A program made the position numbers and the translations under genes. Below, one piece after another: positions 43,568 to 52,537 of a stretch of DNA of 64,000 nucleotides (positions within the stretch are counted from its first letter, which is position 1; every line of letters starts with the position of its first letter). The DNA is taken from positions 124,001-188,000 of the forward strand of contig JAKPDO010000013.1 of NCBI GenBank assembly GCA_029552545.1. Reading direction: 5' to 3'. The notes beneath the pieces are model-generated. The model was not told the origin of the DNA, searched no databases, and saw nothing but the letters and a program-made list of their open reading frames with translations. This stretch comes from Planctomycetota bacterium (GTDB lineage: Bacteria > Planctomycetota > Phycisphaerae > Sedimentisphaerales > Anaerohalosphaeraceae).

Positions 43568-46528
43568 TCACTTGGTATTTATTGTAATATCATCCAATAC
43601 AATCTGTGCATGCCAGTGTTCCGCGGCTCGTGTACCGATGTTTTTGAGAACAAGACGCAAAGGATGCCCTAAACCCGGGGGAGCGTTTCCGGTTGACAGC
43701 AAAAGAGTCTGACGCGTCCAGGTGTTTTTGGCCTGGCTAGCCAAATCATAAACGCCCCGGGCGATTTGGGTGTCGGAAGTCGAATCTTCAAGAGAGACTT
43801 CGAGAATTCCTCCGTATGTTCCTTCTATTCCGGCTCTGCGTCCGGCCCAGACGGTGACTTCATAAGTCTTGCCGGCTTCGATGAGAACGGAGCTGCCGTC
43901 GGAATAGTTCAGGTTCTGCCCAATCCAGGAACCCTGGTTTAAACCGCAGGTATTTTCAGGGCTCTGTGCTTCGGGAACAATGGCTTGCGAATTCAGATTT
44001 TGGGCATGAGAATAACCGCCGGAATCATCACTCCATCCCAGAATATCCCCTGGTGCCGACCAGCTTCCGTCGGCGAGTGTTTGAGCATCAAAGCCGGGAT
44101 TTTGCAGAGCGATTCTCTTTTCCGGTTCTGAAATCGGGACGGTTTCGAGGATGGTTATCTTGTACAATTCCGCTCCGTGAGAGGCAACGGTCGGAGCGAA
44201 AAGTTCCGTAAACTCTCCCAAGTCGGTATGGGTCCATAAATCCCGGATGCGGCATCGCCTGATTCCCCGTCCGCTTTGTTTGATTTCCAATTGAGGGAGC
44301 ACGACCTGGACGGAAGCGGGCCCCGATGATGTGCGATTGAAAACAGCCAGATAGAGCTCATTGCTGTCGGGAATGTCTGCAATCCAGAGAGGGTAATTGC
44401 CGCTCTGAATGCAGCGATTGTGGAAGCTTCGCTGGTTTACCTGGAAAAGCTCCGAATTTGTCAGCAGCGACAGCGTATAGGTGTCATTATTGGGCATATG
44501 ACCGCCCATCATCAGCGGCGAGCGGGCAATCGCCCACAAAATCATCATGGTTTTCTGTTCGGTTTGGGTGAAATTAGTCCAGCCGCCGCTTCGGGCCCTG
44601 ATGTTTCCCAGCGGCAGCATATCTGCATCCGGAAAGTGACCGTCTGCGTTCCACTGACTCCAGTCGCTCAACCGCTGAAACTGGCTGTCGAGGGCTTCCC
44701 AGCTGTCCCAGAAGTCATCGCTGATACGCCACAAGTTGGCATGCTGCGAGATGTGTTCGCCGGAGGATAAGGGCGTTGCTCCGGGCGATGTGCTGAAAAC
44801 CATGCGCCGTCCGCACTGGTCGATGGCTTTTCGAATGGCCTCAATTTCTCCCTGATGATACGGGCGGCTTAAATCGTCAACCTTTACATAATCTACACCC
44901 CACTGGGCCAGAAGGTTGAAGACGGAGTTGTAATATTCCTGTGCTCCGGGTTTGGAGGTATCTACGCCGTACATATCAGGATTCCAGGAGCAGGTGCTTG
45001 ACGTGTCGGCAATATCCCTTGCGGTGTATGGTGTTCCCAAAATCGGCGTATTCTGATTGTATGCCGCTTTCGGGATGCCTCGCATCAAATGGACTCCGAA
45101 TTTTAAGCCCAGGTTGTGAACATATTCGGCCAGCGGGGCAAATCCCTTTCCGTTTGCGCTGGAAGGATGTTTATTGACGGCGGGCCAAAGACGGCCGTAC
45201 TCATCGATATTGGTATGGGGCGGATTGGGATATTGATAGGGGTCTGCTTCCACCTGCGGTTCATACCATTGAATGTCGACGACAACGTATTCCCAGCCGT
45301 AGGGCTTGAGGTGTTGGGCCATGTAATCCGCATTGGCCTTGACTTCCTCCTCTGTAACACTGGTGCCGAAGCAGTCCCAGCTGTTCCAGCCCATCGGAGG
45401 CGTTGTTGCCCAGCCATGAAAATGCCCGCCAGCCGGCGGCTGAAGCCATGCATTGCCCAAAAGCTCCAGGTCCGATTTATCCACAGTGCCGTTTAAATCA
45501 AAATCGGAGCCGCCGCACCAGAGTATGCCCTGACAATCCATATCCAGCCAATTGGAAGCGAAGGATGCAAAATCGGACAGGGTTACCTGACCATCCCCGT
45601 CCGAATCCGGCGTTGGACCGGTTCTCACGGAAACCGGTGCTGAATAATCAGTCGTATTTCCGAAGGCATCCCGCAGACGAACCCGATACGTATAGGTCTG
45701 CATGGGCTGGAGGCCGTAATCCGTATAAGTCGGGACGGAAATCCATCCGCTGTCACCGCCGCCGGCATGGCCCGTCATCTCTTCAAAATAATAGTCCACC
45801 GGTCCGCTGTCATCCGTTCCGACAGCGGCTGTCATCTGAACGGTGTCGGGCCCTGCAGCATGCGGACTTTCCGCCCAGGCAGCCGGGTCAGGAGTCGGAG
45901 CGGAGGTATCCGTCAGAACAGAGACCTCGTCGAAAACGGCTGTTGAGATTTGTCCATCGCTGTGAGCGGTTACGCACAGACCGATGTAGACAGTCGAAGA
46001 CATTGAAATCGTTACGGTTGAAATCAAGGTCCAGTTCGAACCGTCCGATGAACTGTATCCCTTGAATACATTTCCAACGCGAAGCAATTTCAGCCGGCAG
46101 GGGGTGGTCAGACCATTGAAGGGCGTGTCGTGATAAGAAATGCCGCCGGCTGCGGTTCTGTATTGGAAGGAACTGCCGTTAGAGGGGGTGACAATCATCA
46201 TCACATGTTTGGAGCTGCTGTCGAGGGTTTCCCGAATCATCAGACCGGCTTTGGCCCAGCCGTCTGTTGCGGTTTGAGAAGAAACCCGGACCTCAATCTG
46301 CACATTTCCTGAATACGGCTGATATACGAAATGGAATTCATCCGCTGTATTCCAGATGTCCGCACCGGAGCCGTTTACGGTGAAAACACCGTTTGAATAG
46401 GTGCAGGAGCCGGAAGCACCGACATTCCCAATATCCTGATTTTGCCAGGGACTCGGCAAAGCTCCCCGAACCGGAACCGCCAGCCAGAGCATCCCTACCC
46501 ATATAGTCTTGATGATTACGCGATTCAT
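43568..46528 (-). CDS. Secreted multidomain GH27 alpha-galactosidase with dockerin-like repeats
   Basis: A 986-residue enzyme with a signal peptide (1-22). Order: a DUF1349-like beta-sandwich (about 30-205), a fibronectin-like domain (210-305), two dockerin-like loops (PDSDGDGQVTLSDFASFASNW and DFDLNGTVDKSDLELLGNAWL, about 306-362), GH27 barrel from MGWNSWDCFG with nucleophile Asp551 in DYVKVDDLS and acid/base Asp at 604-605 in RISDDFWDSW, an accessory beta domain, and a C-terminal module (about 810-985) shared with the next protein. This points to release of galactose from branched plant or algal polysaccharides. Position of the dockerin-like pair in the middle, rather than at the end, is unusual. 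GGGGG precedes the ATG. Confidence 0.9.
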   Translation of the reverse strand: MNRVIIKTIWVGMLWLAVPVRGALPSPWQNQDIGNVGASGSCTYSNGVFTVNGSGADIWNTADEFHFVYQPYSGNVQIEVRVSSQTATDGWAKAGLMIRETLDSSSKHVMMIVTPSNGSSFQYRTAAGGISYHDTPFNGLTTPCRLKLLRVGNVFKGYSSSDGSNWTLISTVTISMSSTVYIGLCVTAHSDGQISTAVFDEVSVLTDTSAPTPDPAAWAESPHAAGPDTVQMTAAVGTDDSGPVDYYFEEMTGHAGGGDSGWISVPTYTDYGLQPMQTYTYRVRLRDAFGNTTDYSAPVSVRTGPTPDSDGDGQVTLSDFASFASNWLDMDCQGILWCGGSDFDLNGTVDKSDLELLGNAWLQPPAGGHFHGWATTPPMGWNSWDCFGTSVTEEEVKANADYMAQHLKPYGWEYVVVDIQWYEPQVEADPYQYPNPPHTNIDEYGRLWPAVNKHPSSANGKGFAPLAEYVHNLGLKFGVHLMRGIPKAAYNQNTPILGTPYTARDIADTSSTCSWNPDMYGVDTSKPGAQEYYNSVFNLLAQWGVDYVKVDDLSRPYHQGEIEAIRKAIDQCGRRMVFSTSPGATPLSSGEHISQHANLWRISDDFWDSWEALDSQFQRLSDWSQWNADGHFPDADMLPLGNIRARSGGWTNFTQTEQKTMMILWAIARSPLMMGGHMPNNDTYTLSLLTNSELFQVNQRSFHNRCIQSGNYPLWIADIPDSNELYLAVFNRTSSGPASVQVVLPQLEIKQSGRGIRRCRIRDLWTHTDLGEFTELFAPTVASHGAELYKITILETVPISEPEKRIALQNPGFDAQTLADGSWSAPGDILGWSDDSGGYSHAQNLNSQAIVPEAQSPENTCGLNQGSWIGQNLNYSDGSSVLIEAGKTYEVTVWAGRRAGIEGTYGGILEVSLEDSTSDTQIARGVYDLASQAKNTWTRQTLLLSTGNAPPGLGHPLRLVLKNIGTRAAEHWHAQIVLDDITINTK

Positions 46529-46571
46529 TCAAACCCCCTATTTTTGCGGCTTTCAAATTTCCCCACAGAGC

Positions 46572-46614
46572 AAAAAGAATCCGGGAGGGATGGTGTTCCT
46601 CCTTCCCGGATTCT
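46572..46614 (-). terminator. Intrinsic terminator after the LamG protein gene
   Basis: Arms agaatccggga / tcccggattct. On the minus strand it ends in TTTTTG. It stands 15 bases after the leftward stop codon and separates the LamG gene from the GH27 gene. Confidence 0.8.
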
Positions 46615-46628
46615 CAAAAAACGTTCCA

Positions 46629-48647
46629 TTACGGAAGTTCCGCGACACAGGACGGAACGGCATTGCATTCGAGCCATGCTGCCGCTGCGACCGCCAGGTC
46701 ATACAGATTCACCCGGCAGTCCGGCGTACCCTGGGGTCCGCTGATGTCAAAGGTCGGACGGACCGGACAGAGTTCGATGCCCGGCTCCACGGCGGAGTAC
46801 AGGTCTGTATAAAGCTTGGCAATCGCATTGTTGGTCAAAGCATAGTTCCAGATACGGACATCATCCACAATGCCGGTAAAGGAGCCGACCGTTCCGGATG
46901 CCGTTTCAGCACCGATGGTCAGCATCTCCTGCGTGAGGGTCAGAGCATTCATATTATAAGCGGCGGAAGTCGCCCGCAGAAGGCCGTCCACATAAATCCG
47001 GGATGTCTGCGTCTGCGGGTCCATGACTGCCGTAAGCATGTGCCATCCGCCGTCTTTGACGGCAACCGGACCAAACAGATCCCCGTGGGCTCTGCGTACC
47101 GTAAAGTGGGGCTGATTGGGATTGTTGCTGATATCGAGCACCCAGCCAATCCAGTTGGCTGATGTATTATCAACCCGGTATTGTTTGCTGAGGATGCCAT
47201 CCCAGGTGGTGGTCTGCGTCTTCACCCAGACATTGGCTGTCATTCCCTGCGGATAGAAGTTGAAGTAGTCGCCGCTGTTCTGAATGACTACGGTTTGGCC
47301 GTCTCCGAAGAATTGACATCCGCTGCCGCTCAGGCCGGCTGTGAAGTTCGGGTCGGCGGCAATGCCGTTATGAGTCGGAACCCCGCTGATCACCTCCTGC
47401 ACGGAATCATTCAGATTCCCGTCCAGCTTCCACCAGCCGACAAGACGCCGCGTCATCAGACGCGCCATTCCGGAAACAGCACTGGAGGGTTTGGAGTTGC
47501 TGCCGATACAATAATACCAGCCCTCGTCACCGAGCTGAACGTTTGAGAGGGTGAGCGTATTGGAGTTGACGCCCAGGTTTTGGTCGTCCACGCTGACGGC
47601 GGCGTCATTTGACTTGTACCATGCGTACGAGGAGGCGTTCAGGAATTCCGCGGTGAAGGTGACATTCGAACCTGCCGAGACGGTTTGACCGACCGGATTG
47701 GTTTGAACAACCACTTCTTCAGGAACCGTTGTGAAACGCCAGATATTTCCTTTGCGAACAATCGGCGAGCCGTTATTGGGGTCGACGGCATCCACACGCC
47801 AGTAGTATGTCGTTCCGAATGCCAAATTGCCGCTCGGACTGGGATCAACGGAGGTTCCCGTTATCCCCAGAGCCGCAAACTGACTCACATTCGGGTCTTT
47901 TCCGAGGTACACATTGTAGCTCAGAGGGGTAAAGGCCTCCGGGGCGGACCAGCTCAGATTGACCGTAACCGGCACATTTGTTTCTCCGTGGGCGGGGCTG
48001 GGGCCGGCGGCAATATAGGGCTCGCTGATTGCGACATCATCCAGAACGACCTGCTGGTACCAGTGGGTAGAACTGCGGTTTCCGACGTTTCGCAGCATCA
48101 GCCGCAGCGGGCTGCCCAGCCCTGCAGGAGCCGGGCCGGTGGAAAGATACAGGGTTTGCCGGGTCCAAGTGTTCTGCCCTTGAGCAGCCAAATCATAGGT
48201 AGCTTCGGCGATGTTGGTTGGAGCCGCACCGGAGGTTTCCTGAAGATAGACTTTCAGGATGCCGGGGAAGGAACCCTGAACGCCGGTTCTGCGTCCGACC
48301 CAGACGGTTACTTTATAGATTTTGTCGGCCTGAACCAGTACGGGTGTTGTTCCGTCGTCTTCTTTGACAATCTGCGAGATGTAGGCACCGCCGTCCGTAC
48401 CGTCCACACCGTTGAGACCGCAGGTGTTTGCCCCGCTCTGGGCTTCCGGCGTGATGGCATCAGCAGCCAGATTTTGGGCGTGCGACCATCCGCCGTTCAG
48501 GTCCCAGCCGGTAATGGCGGCGGGAGCGGACCATGCACCGTCGCTGATGGTCTGTGCATCAAAGCCGGGGTTCGTTAGGGTCAAGCCCCAGGACAGGGAA
48601 GAGAGGATGGAAAGTATCCCTGCGAAACATGTGATTTTTTTCATCAT
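46629..48647 (-). CDS. Secreted LamG/Ig-domain protein with dockerin-like end
   Basis: A 672-residue protein with a signal peptide (1-21). Order: an N-terminal module (about 22-195) homologous to the C-terminal module of the GH27 protein (NPGFDAQTISDGAWSAP, CGLNG, YKVTVWVGRRTGVQG, WTRQTLYLSTGPAPAGLGSPLRLMLRN), a fibronectin-like domain (about 200-300), an Ig-like domain (about 305-395), a LamG/concanavalin-like domain (about 400-605), and one dockerin-like loop (DCRVNLYDLAVAAAAWLEC). There is no catalytic domain, so it probably binds glycans or the cell surface. The start at 48647 has AAGGAG upstream, 34 codons inside the track ORF. Confidence 0.85.
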   Translation of the reverse strand: MMKKITCFAGILSILSSLSWGLTLTNPGFDAQTISDGAWSAPAAITGWDLNGGWSHAQNLAADAITPEAQSGANTCGLNGVDGTDGGAYISQIVKEDDGTTPVLVQADKIYKVTVWVGRRTGVQGSFPGILKVYLQETSGAAPTNIAEATYDLAAQGQNTWTRQTLYLSTGPAPAGLGSPLRLMLRNVGNRSSTHWYQQVVLDDVAISEPYIAAGPSPAHGETNVPVTVNLSWSAPEAFTPLSYNVYLGKDPNVSQFAALGITGTSVDPSPSGNLAFGTTYYWRVDAVDPNNGSPIVRKGNIWRFTTVPEEVVVQTNPVGQTVSAGSNVTFTAEFLNASSYAWYKSNDAAVSVDDQNLGVNSNTLTLSNVQLGDEGWYYCIGSNSKPSSAVSGMARLMTRRLVGWWKLDGNLNDSVQEVISGVPTHNGIAADPNFTAGLSGSGCQFFGDGQTVVIQNSGDYFNFYPQGMTANVWVKTQTTTWDGILSKQYRVDNTSANWIGWVLDISNNPNQPHFTVRRAHGDLFGPVAVKDGGWHMLTAVMDPQTQTSRIYVDGLLRATSAAYNMNALTLTQEMLTIGAETASGTVGSFTGIVDDVRIWNYALTNNAIAKLYTDLYSAVEPGIELCPVRPTFDISGPQGTPDCRVNLYDLAVAAAAWLECNAVPSCVAELP

Positions 48648-48701
48648 ATTGATTCTCCTTACTTTCAGAAACAACCAGGAAATGTGTCTGCTGAACAGGA
48701 T

Positions 48702-48729
48702 AAGGCGAGGCCGGATGCGGCCTCGCCTT
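48702..48729. terminator. Perfect hairpin between the PEP-CTERM and LamG genes
   Basis: Twelve-bp arms (aaggcgaggccg / cggcctcgcctt) with a 4-base loop. TTTCTTTT follows on the plus strand; the minus-strand exit is weaker. Located between the leftward PEP-CTERM gene and the LamG gene, it probably limits read-through. Confidence 0.65.
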
Positions 48730-48752
48730 TTCTTTTGGGCATTCTGCAAAGT

Positions 48753-49496
48753 TTACTTTTTTCTCCGCAGCAGCAGCCCGCCCATGCTCAGCAGGATCAG
48801 GGATGCCGGTTCCGGAACAACAAGCTGAACAGCGGCGATGCCGCCCCATTCCTCCAAGTCGCGCATCTGAACGGTTACGGTTTGACTGGTGCCCGACAGA
48901 CCGCTGAATACGGCGTAATTGGCTGCCGTCAAATATCCCGCTTCGGTGGTGTCCGTCGCCTGAATGAACAGAGCGTTCCCGGACGCAATGCTGGCCGGTC
49001 CGAGCGTATTGAAATAATACGTTGCAGCTCCATTTGTAACATATCCTTCACGCCCCGCCACATCGCTGGAGAAATAGACAACAATGCTGTAGGATGAGTA
49101 CGGGATTTGAGAGAGGGTAACCGCCGAATGAGTCAGAGGCGGATTCCACCAGGCAGGACCGGAATTCAGATAGCCGTTCAGGATTTCTTTGTTATACGAG
49201 CCGTCAGCATCCTTGCCCGGATGAGAGCCCTGAATCGACCAGGAGTTGTAAGACACCCAGCTGATGTCGATCGTCGTGGGGGTTCCTGTATTGTCCAGCA
49301 GATCGGTGGTCCGTCCGTCCAGCCAGGTGTCATTCCAGTACGAAGCGGAATAAGGCGCCACACCGGCCACATCCGTGCTCTGGGTGCCGTAGGCATCCCC
49401 ATATCGATTGTAGTTCCAGCTTACAATGGTATCGGCCCGGCACACGGCGCCGAACACCACAACCGCCGTCAAAGCTGCTTTGTACACTGCTTTCAT
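48753..49496 (-). CDS. PEP-CTERM sorted exported protein
   Basis: A 247-residue protein with a signal peptide (1-21). The C-terminus VPEPASLILLSMGGLLLRRKK is a textbook PEP-CTERM: a Pro-Glu-Pro motif, a hydrophobic helix and a basic end, which exosortase cleaves to place the protein outside the cell. The body is a beta-rich domain (IVSWNYNRYGDAYGTQSTDVAG..., AVQL) without a recognised family. Neither exosortase nor the usual exopolysaccharide genes are in the window. GGAGGATTG precedes the ATG. The tandem 10-bp repeat lies immediately upstream. Confidence 0.88.
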   Translation of the reverse strand: MKAVYKAALTAVVVFGAVCRADTIVSWNYNRYGDAYGTQSTDVAGVAPYSASYWNDTWLDGRTTDLLDNTGTPTTIDISWVSYNSWSIQGSHPGKDADGSYNKEILNGYLNSGPAWWNPPLTHSAVTLSQIPYSSYSIVVYFSSDVAGREGYVTNGAATYYFNTLGPASIASGNALFIQATDTTEAGYLTAANYAVFSGLSGTSQTVTVQMRDLEEWGGIAAVQLVVPEPASLILLSMGGLLLRRKK

Positions 49497-49540
49497 CGCT
49501 CAATCCTCCAAAAATGAATGTTTAGTTTCCGGTTCGCTTT

Positions 49541-49580
49541 TTTCAACACATCTTCACACGTCTTTACACACCTTCACACA
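49541..49580. repeat. Four tandem 10-bp units upstream of the PEP-CTERM gene
   Basis: Plus strand units: tttcaacaca, tcttcacacg, tctttacaca, ccttcacaca. Consensus tcTTcACACa with a period of exactly 10 bases, one helical turn. It starts 45 bases upstream of the PEP-CTERM start and ends 5 bases after the FecR-protein stop. Candidate binding site for a regulator that lines up on one face of the DNA. Confidence 0.7.
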
Positions 49581-49585
49581 CGGAT

Positions 49586-51322
49586 TTATGGATTTGGCGA
49601 ATTTAGATGATGGCTTTCCTCTGAATCGGAATCTGTGATTTGCAGTTCCGGCTGAATCAGAACGAACCAGTCATACTTAATACTCCGATTTTCATCGGTT
49701 GCGGCAAGGGTTAAAAACCGTTCCGTCGGCTGAATGTCCACATCGATTTTCAGAATGCCGGACTCAAGCGTGATTCCAGTGAATGTCTGTTTTGCTTTTC
49801 CATCCAGCAGAACGGCAAAATCAACGCTCGGCCTTTCATCCTCCGGGATGTTTCCGTCCGGGTAGATTTTTTTCAGGGCTTCTCGAGCAGAAAGAGCGAT
49901 TCCGCATTCTGCGGTGAACCGCTGAATCTGAAGGGATGGAATCTGCCGGCGAATCTTGTTCAGGTCCAGCGTGAACCCCATATTCGGGTGCATGAAAAGT
50001 GACGGTTTTTCTGCGGAAGAGGGTTCTAAAAACAGAGGATAATAGGCGTCGGTTTTTGTGTCGTACACGGTTTTCTGATCGCTGAGATTAAAGTGCAGGC
50101 ACCCGCTGGTTTGCGGAAACGAGTACGATAAGCCGCTGCGGCTGATGTTCTGCACCCCTCCCTGCGGAATAAAACTTCCGTCTATGAATGGAGAACTCAT
50201 TGTGCGGTATTCGAGCTGTCCCCGGCGTTCGGTTCCCGAAACGTAGTTTTCATGAATTACATATTCTCCGCTTGCAGGGTCTATTTCGATGCCTTCCGGA
50301 GCGGCGGTGAAGATGTGTCCGGCAAGCAGATGAGTGAGCTGGATGGACCGTTGACCTTTCCAGAGGAGGCCGGTCCGTGAGTCAATTTTTTGGGTAAAGG
50401 CATAGGGGGCGTACCGGATTTCCTTTATTGTTGCACCGTTATCACAGACTGCTCCGGCGCTGCCGGCCGTCAGATTAAGGATGGATTTTTTTTCTTTGGG
50501 ACCGCTGCCGACCAGAATCGTTTGGCCCCTGAATACATGAACTTCTGTTTCTCCTGACGGGTTCGAGATGACCCCGAATTCCGTTCCCAAGTCAATAATT
50601 TTTGCATGGGGTGTAAGCACGGAAAAGCCGGTGGCGGATTTAGGAATCTTGACATAGACCCTTCCGTAGGTAAGGGCAAGCCGGTCTTCGGCGAGGATTC
50701 GAAACTCCGCCGGCCCTTCGAGGGTCACACGGGCTTGGTTGTCGAACAGAAGTTCTGCGTATCCTTCCCGCAGCAGCTGAGGATTATTTCCAGTTGTCAG
50801 GCGGGTTCCCCGTTCCAGCAGGGGGGCCCTGTCCGCCCATTTTGCATTCATGCTGTCGGTCAGGGTGGCGACCTCCACACCACGGCCCACTGAGACCAAA
50901 AAGGCATAGCCGATTACAAAAATCAGAGCGGCTGCTGACACCGCCAGAGATGCCATTGACAATCGACTGACTTTGGCGGGAATCCCGGCGGATTTCACAG
51001 ACGGCGGGATTTCCTGATGTTCTTTCCGTTCGGCAGGCCGCTCGATTTCCGGAGCTGTTTCCTCTTCGCGGGCCAGGGCCTTCCAGAAGGCCATGTTGTG
51101 CAGGGAATCACCTGCCTGCGGCAGCACGGACAGGTTCGGTTCAAAGGCCTTGCCGCTCCGCAGAAGGGCACACATATTGAAATATTCATAGTAAAACCGG
51201 CAGGCCTTTTTATCCTCCGCCAAAATGCGGTCCAGTTCCTCCACCTCTTCGGGACGGATTGTGCCTTCGCGAACGGCGTCCAGCAGTTCAAACATTCGCT
51301 GAATGTGTCGGGCGTTTTTCAT
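49586..51322 (-). CDS. FecR-domain protein, probable anti-sigma partner of the ECF factor
   Basis: An N-terminal cytoplasmic part (LDAVREGTIRPEEVEELDRIL and FYYEYFNMCALLR, about 1-60), a linker, one membrane helix (about 128-150), then a FecR domain (about 180-275: GYAELLFDNQARVTLEGPAEFRILAEDRLALTYGRVYVKIP, AKIIDLGTEFGV, EVHVFRGQTIL). After that comes a C-terminal region of about 300 residues with beta-rich sequence, not typical of FecR and possibly LamG-like. FecR-type proteins bind the sigma factor and respond to envelope signals. It follows the ECF gene directly (stop at 51325, start at 51322), which fits a sigma/anti-sigma pair. The track ORF starts at 51358, inside the sigma gene; the internal start is chosen for spacing. 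Confidence 0.85.
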   Translation of the reverse strand: MKNARHIQRMFELLDAVREGTIRPEEVEELDRILAEDKKACRFYYEYFNMCALLRSGKAFEPNLSVLPQAGDSLHNMAFWKALAREEETAPEIERPAERKEHQEIPPSVKSAGIPAKVSRLSMASLAVSAAALIFVIGYAFLVSVGRGVEVATLTDSMNAKWADRAPLLERGTRLTTGNNPQLLREGYAELLFDNQARVTLEGPAEFRILAEDRLALTYGRVYVKIPKSATGFSVLTPHAKIIDLGTEFGVISNPSGETEVHVFRGQTILVGSGPKEKKSILNLTAGSAGAVCDNGATIKEIRYAPYAFTQKIDSRTGLLWKGQRSIQLTHLLAGHIFTAAPEGIEIDPASGEYVIHENYVSGTERRGQLEYRTMSSPFIDGSFIPQGGVQNISRSGLSYSFPQTSGCLHFNLSDQKTVYDTKTDAYYPLFLEPSSAEKPSLFMHPNMGFTLDLNKIRRQIPSLQIQRFTAECGIALSAREALKKIYPDGNIPEDERPSVDFAVLLDGKAKQTFTGITLESGILKIDVDIQPTERFLTLAATDENRSIKYDWFVLIQPELQITDSDSEESHHLNSPNP

Positions 51323-51324
51323 TT

Positions 51325-51855
51325 TTAAGCATCCCACCCCATCTGCCTGCGGATGCATTGGAAGAGCTGATAGTGAATCCGCTGGTATTCCTTGTAGAGA
51401 CTGTTGACGCTTTCCTGAATCCGCTGGGCGATTTTCTGAATAGTCGCCCCGTCCTCATACCGCAGGGAAAGAAGCTGCCGGCTGCGCTCCGACATCTTTT
51501 TGATGCACTGGCGAAGCGCCTTGAGGGATTCATCGGCATCCCCTGAAGAGGAAGCGGCTATTTCGCTGATATTTTCGATGGTTTTGCGGCTGAAATACTT
51601 GTTTTGAATCTTTTGCTTTTTGATATGGGACAAGACCTGAAAATGGGCCACCTTCATTGCCCAGGACAAAAAATCTGTTCCGGGTGTGTATTGTTCAAAC
51701 TTATTCCAGAGCACGCTCATTGTTTCCTGAAGGATGTCGTCCGCCTGATCCCAGCTGCCGATAATGGACATAATAAATCCGTAAATGCGATGCTGATACG
51801 TGGAGTAAAGATTTAAGAAAACCTTTACACGCTCATGGTCATTAGCGGACATCAT
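51325..51855 (-). CDS. ECF-type sigma-70 factor
   Basis: A 176-residue sigma factor with regions 2 and 4 only. Region 2 is YSTYQHRIYGFIMSIIGSWDQADDILQETMSVLWNKFEQY with FLSWAMKVAHFQVLSHIKK; region 4 is LKALRQCIKKMSERSRQLLSLRYEDGATIQKIAQRIQESVNSLYKEYQRIHYQL. The pattern fits the Rhodopirellula/Verrucomicrobium ECF group. AAAGGAT lies just before the first ATG; the second ATG three bases later is also possible. It is followed by the FecR-domain gene, then PEP-CTERM, LamG and GH27 genes on the same strand. The obvious hypothesis is that it activates one or more of these, but no promoter motif could be verified. Confidence 0.9.
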   Translation of the reverse strand: MMSANDHERVKVFLNLYSTYQHRIYGFIMSIIGSWDQADDILQETMSVLWNKFEQYTPGTDFLSWAMKVAHFQVLSHIKKQKIQNKYFSRKTIENISEIAASSSGDADESLKALRQCIKKMSERSRQLLSLRYEDGATIQKIAQRIQESVNSLYKEYQRIHYQLFQCIRRQMGWDA

Positions 51856-51972
51856 TTATCCTTTTTGAACTTCTGTTTTTCTTTCCCGCATTTGCCTATA
51901 TCCTGAGAAAGAAAATTTGGTAATAAGAAATGGTTTATGGTAAAAAAAAACATAAAAGGACTATGATTGTCT

Positions 51973-51992
51973 ACTTTTGACGGCTCAAAAGT
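51973..51992. repeat. Palindrome upstream of the ECF gene
   Basis: acttttga / tcaaaagt with 4-base centre, 120 bases upstream of the sigma gene. Possible operator or part of a greA terminator region. Confidence 0.4.
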
Positions 51993-52023
51993 GAATCCGA
52001 TTGTTTATCGGTTGATTTTGGTT

Positions 52024-52048
52024 CTGTCTTTGGGGGATTCAAAGACAG
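52024..52048 (-). terminator. Hairpin after greA, probable terminator
   Basis: Nine-bp perfect arms (ctgtctttg / caaagacag), 7 bases after the greA stop codon on the minus strand. The following bases (AACCAAAATC) lack a U-tract, so it may work poorly or need Rho. Confidence 0.5.
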
Positions 52049-52054
52049 TCGAGT

Positions 52055-52537
52055 TTAACGGATGGGAGATTTCTGGATCTCCAGGACTTCCAAATGAAGT
52101 TCGCCTCGGGGCACCTGAACGGAAATGCGGCTGCCGACGGTGCATTCGTTTAACGCCTGGCCGACTGGAGATAGAATGGAAATGCTGTCATCAGTCAAAT
52201 CTGAATCATATGGGCCAAGCAGGTGATAGATATGTATTTTTCCTGTGTCGAGGTCTTTGACTTTAACGACCGTGCCGAACCCAGCACGTTCCGTAGGAAT
52301 CTGGGTACAGTCAATTGTTTTGGAAAAGTTCAGCTTTCCGCGGATTTCGGCCATTCGCCCTTCAATGAAGCCCAGCTGCTGACGGCCGTAGATGTATTCG
52401 CCGTTTTCCCTCAAGTCACCCTGTTCACGTGCCTCTGCGACGCGCTGTCGGACTTCAACGGCTTCTTTTTCCAAACTGCGAAGCTCTTCTCTGAGTTTTT
52501 CATACCCCGTTTGGGATATAGGCATAATCTCCGGCAT
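52055..52537 (-). CDS. greA: Transcription elongation factor GreA
   Basis: Rescues backtracked RNA polymerase by stimulating transcript cleavage. The N-terminal coiled coil shows MPISQTGYEKLREELRSLEKEA and the acidic tip AREQGDLRENGEYIYGRQQ. The C-terminal FKBP-like domain starts near GFGTVVKVKDLDTGKIHIYHLLGP and includes SILSPVGQALNECTVGS. The tip carries Asp and Glu needed for cleavage. Start chosen at 52537 with AGGA upstream; 52525, with GGAG upstream, is equally plausible, and the track start at 52585 is too long. Confidence 0.93.
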   Translation of the reverse strand: MPEIMPISQTGYEKLREELRSLEKEAVEVRQRVAEAREQGDLRENGEYIYGRQQLGFIEGRMAEIRGKLNFSKTIDCTQIPTERAGFGTVVKVKDLDTGKIHIYHLLGPYDSDLTDDSISILSPVGQALNECTVGSRISVQVPRGELHLEVLEIQKSPIR

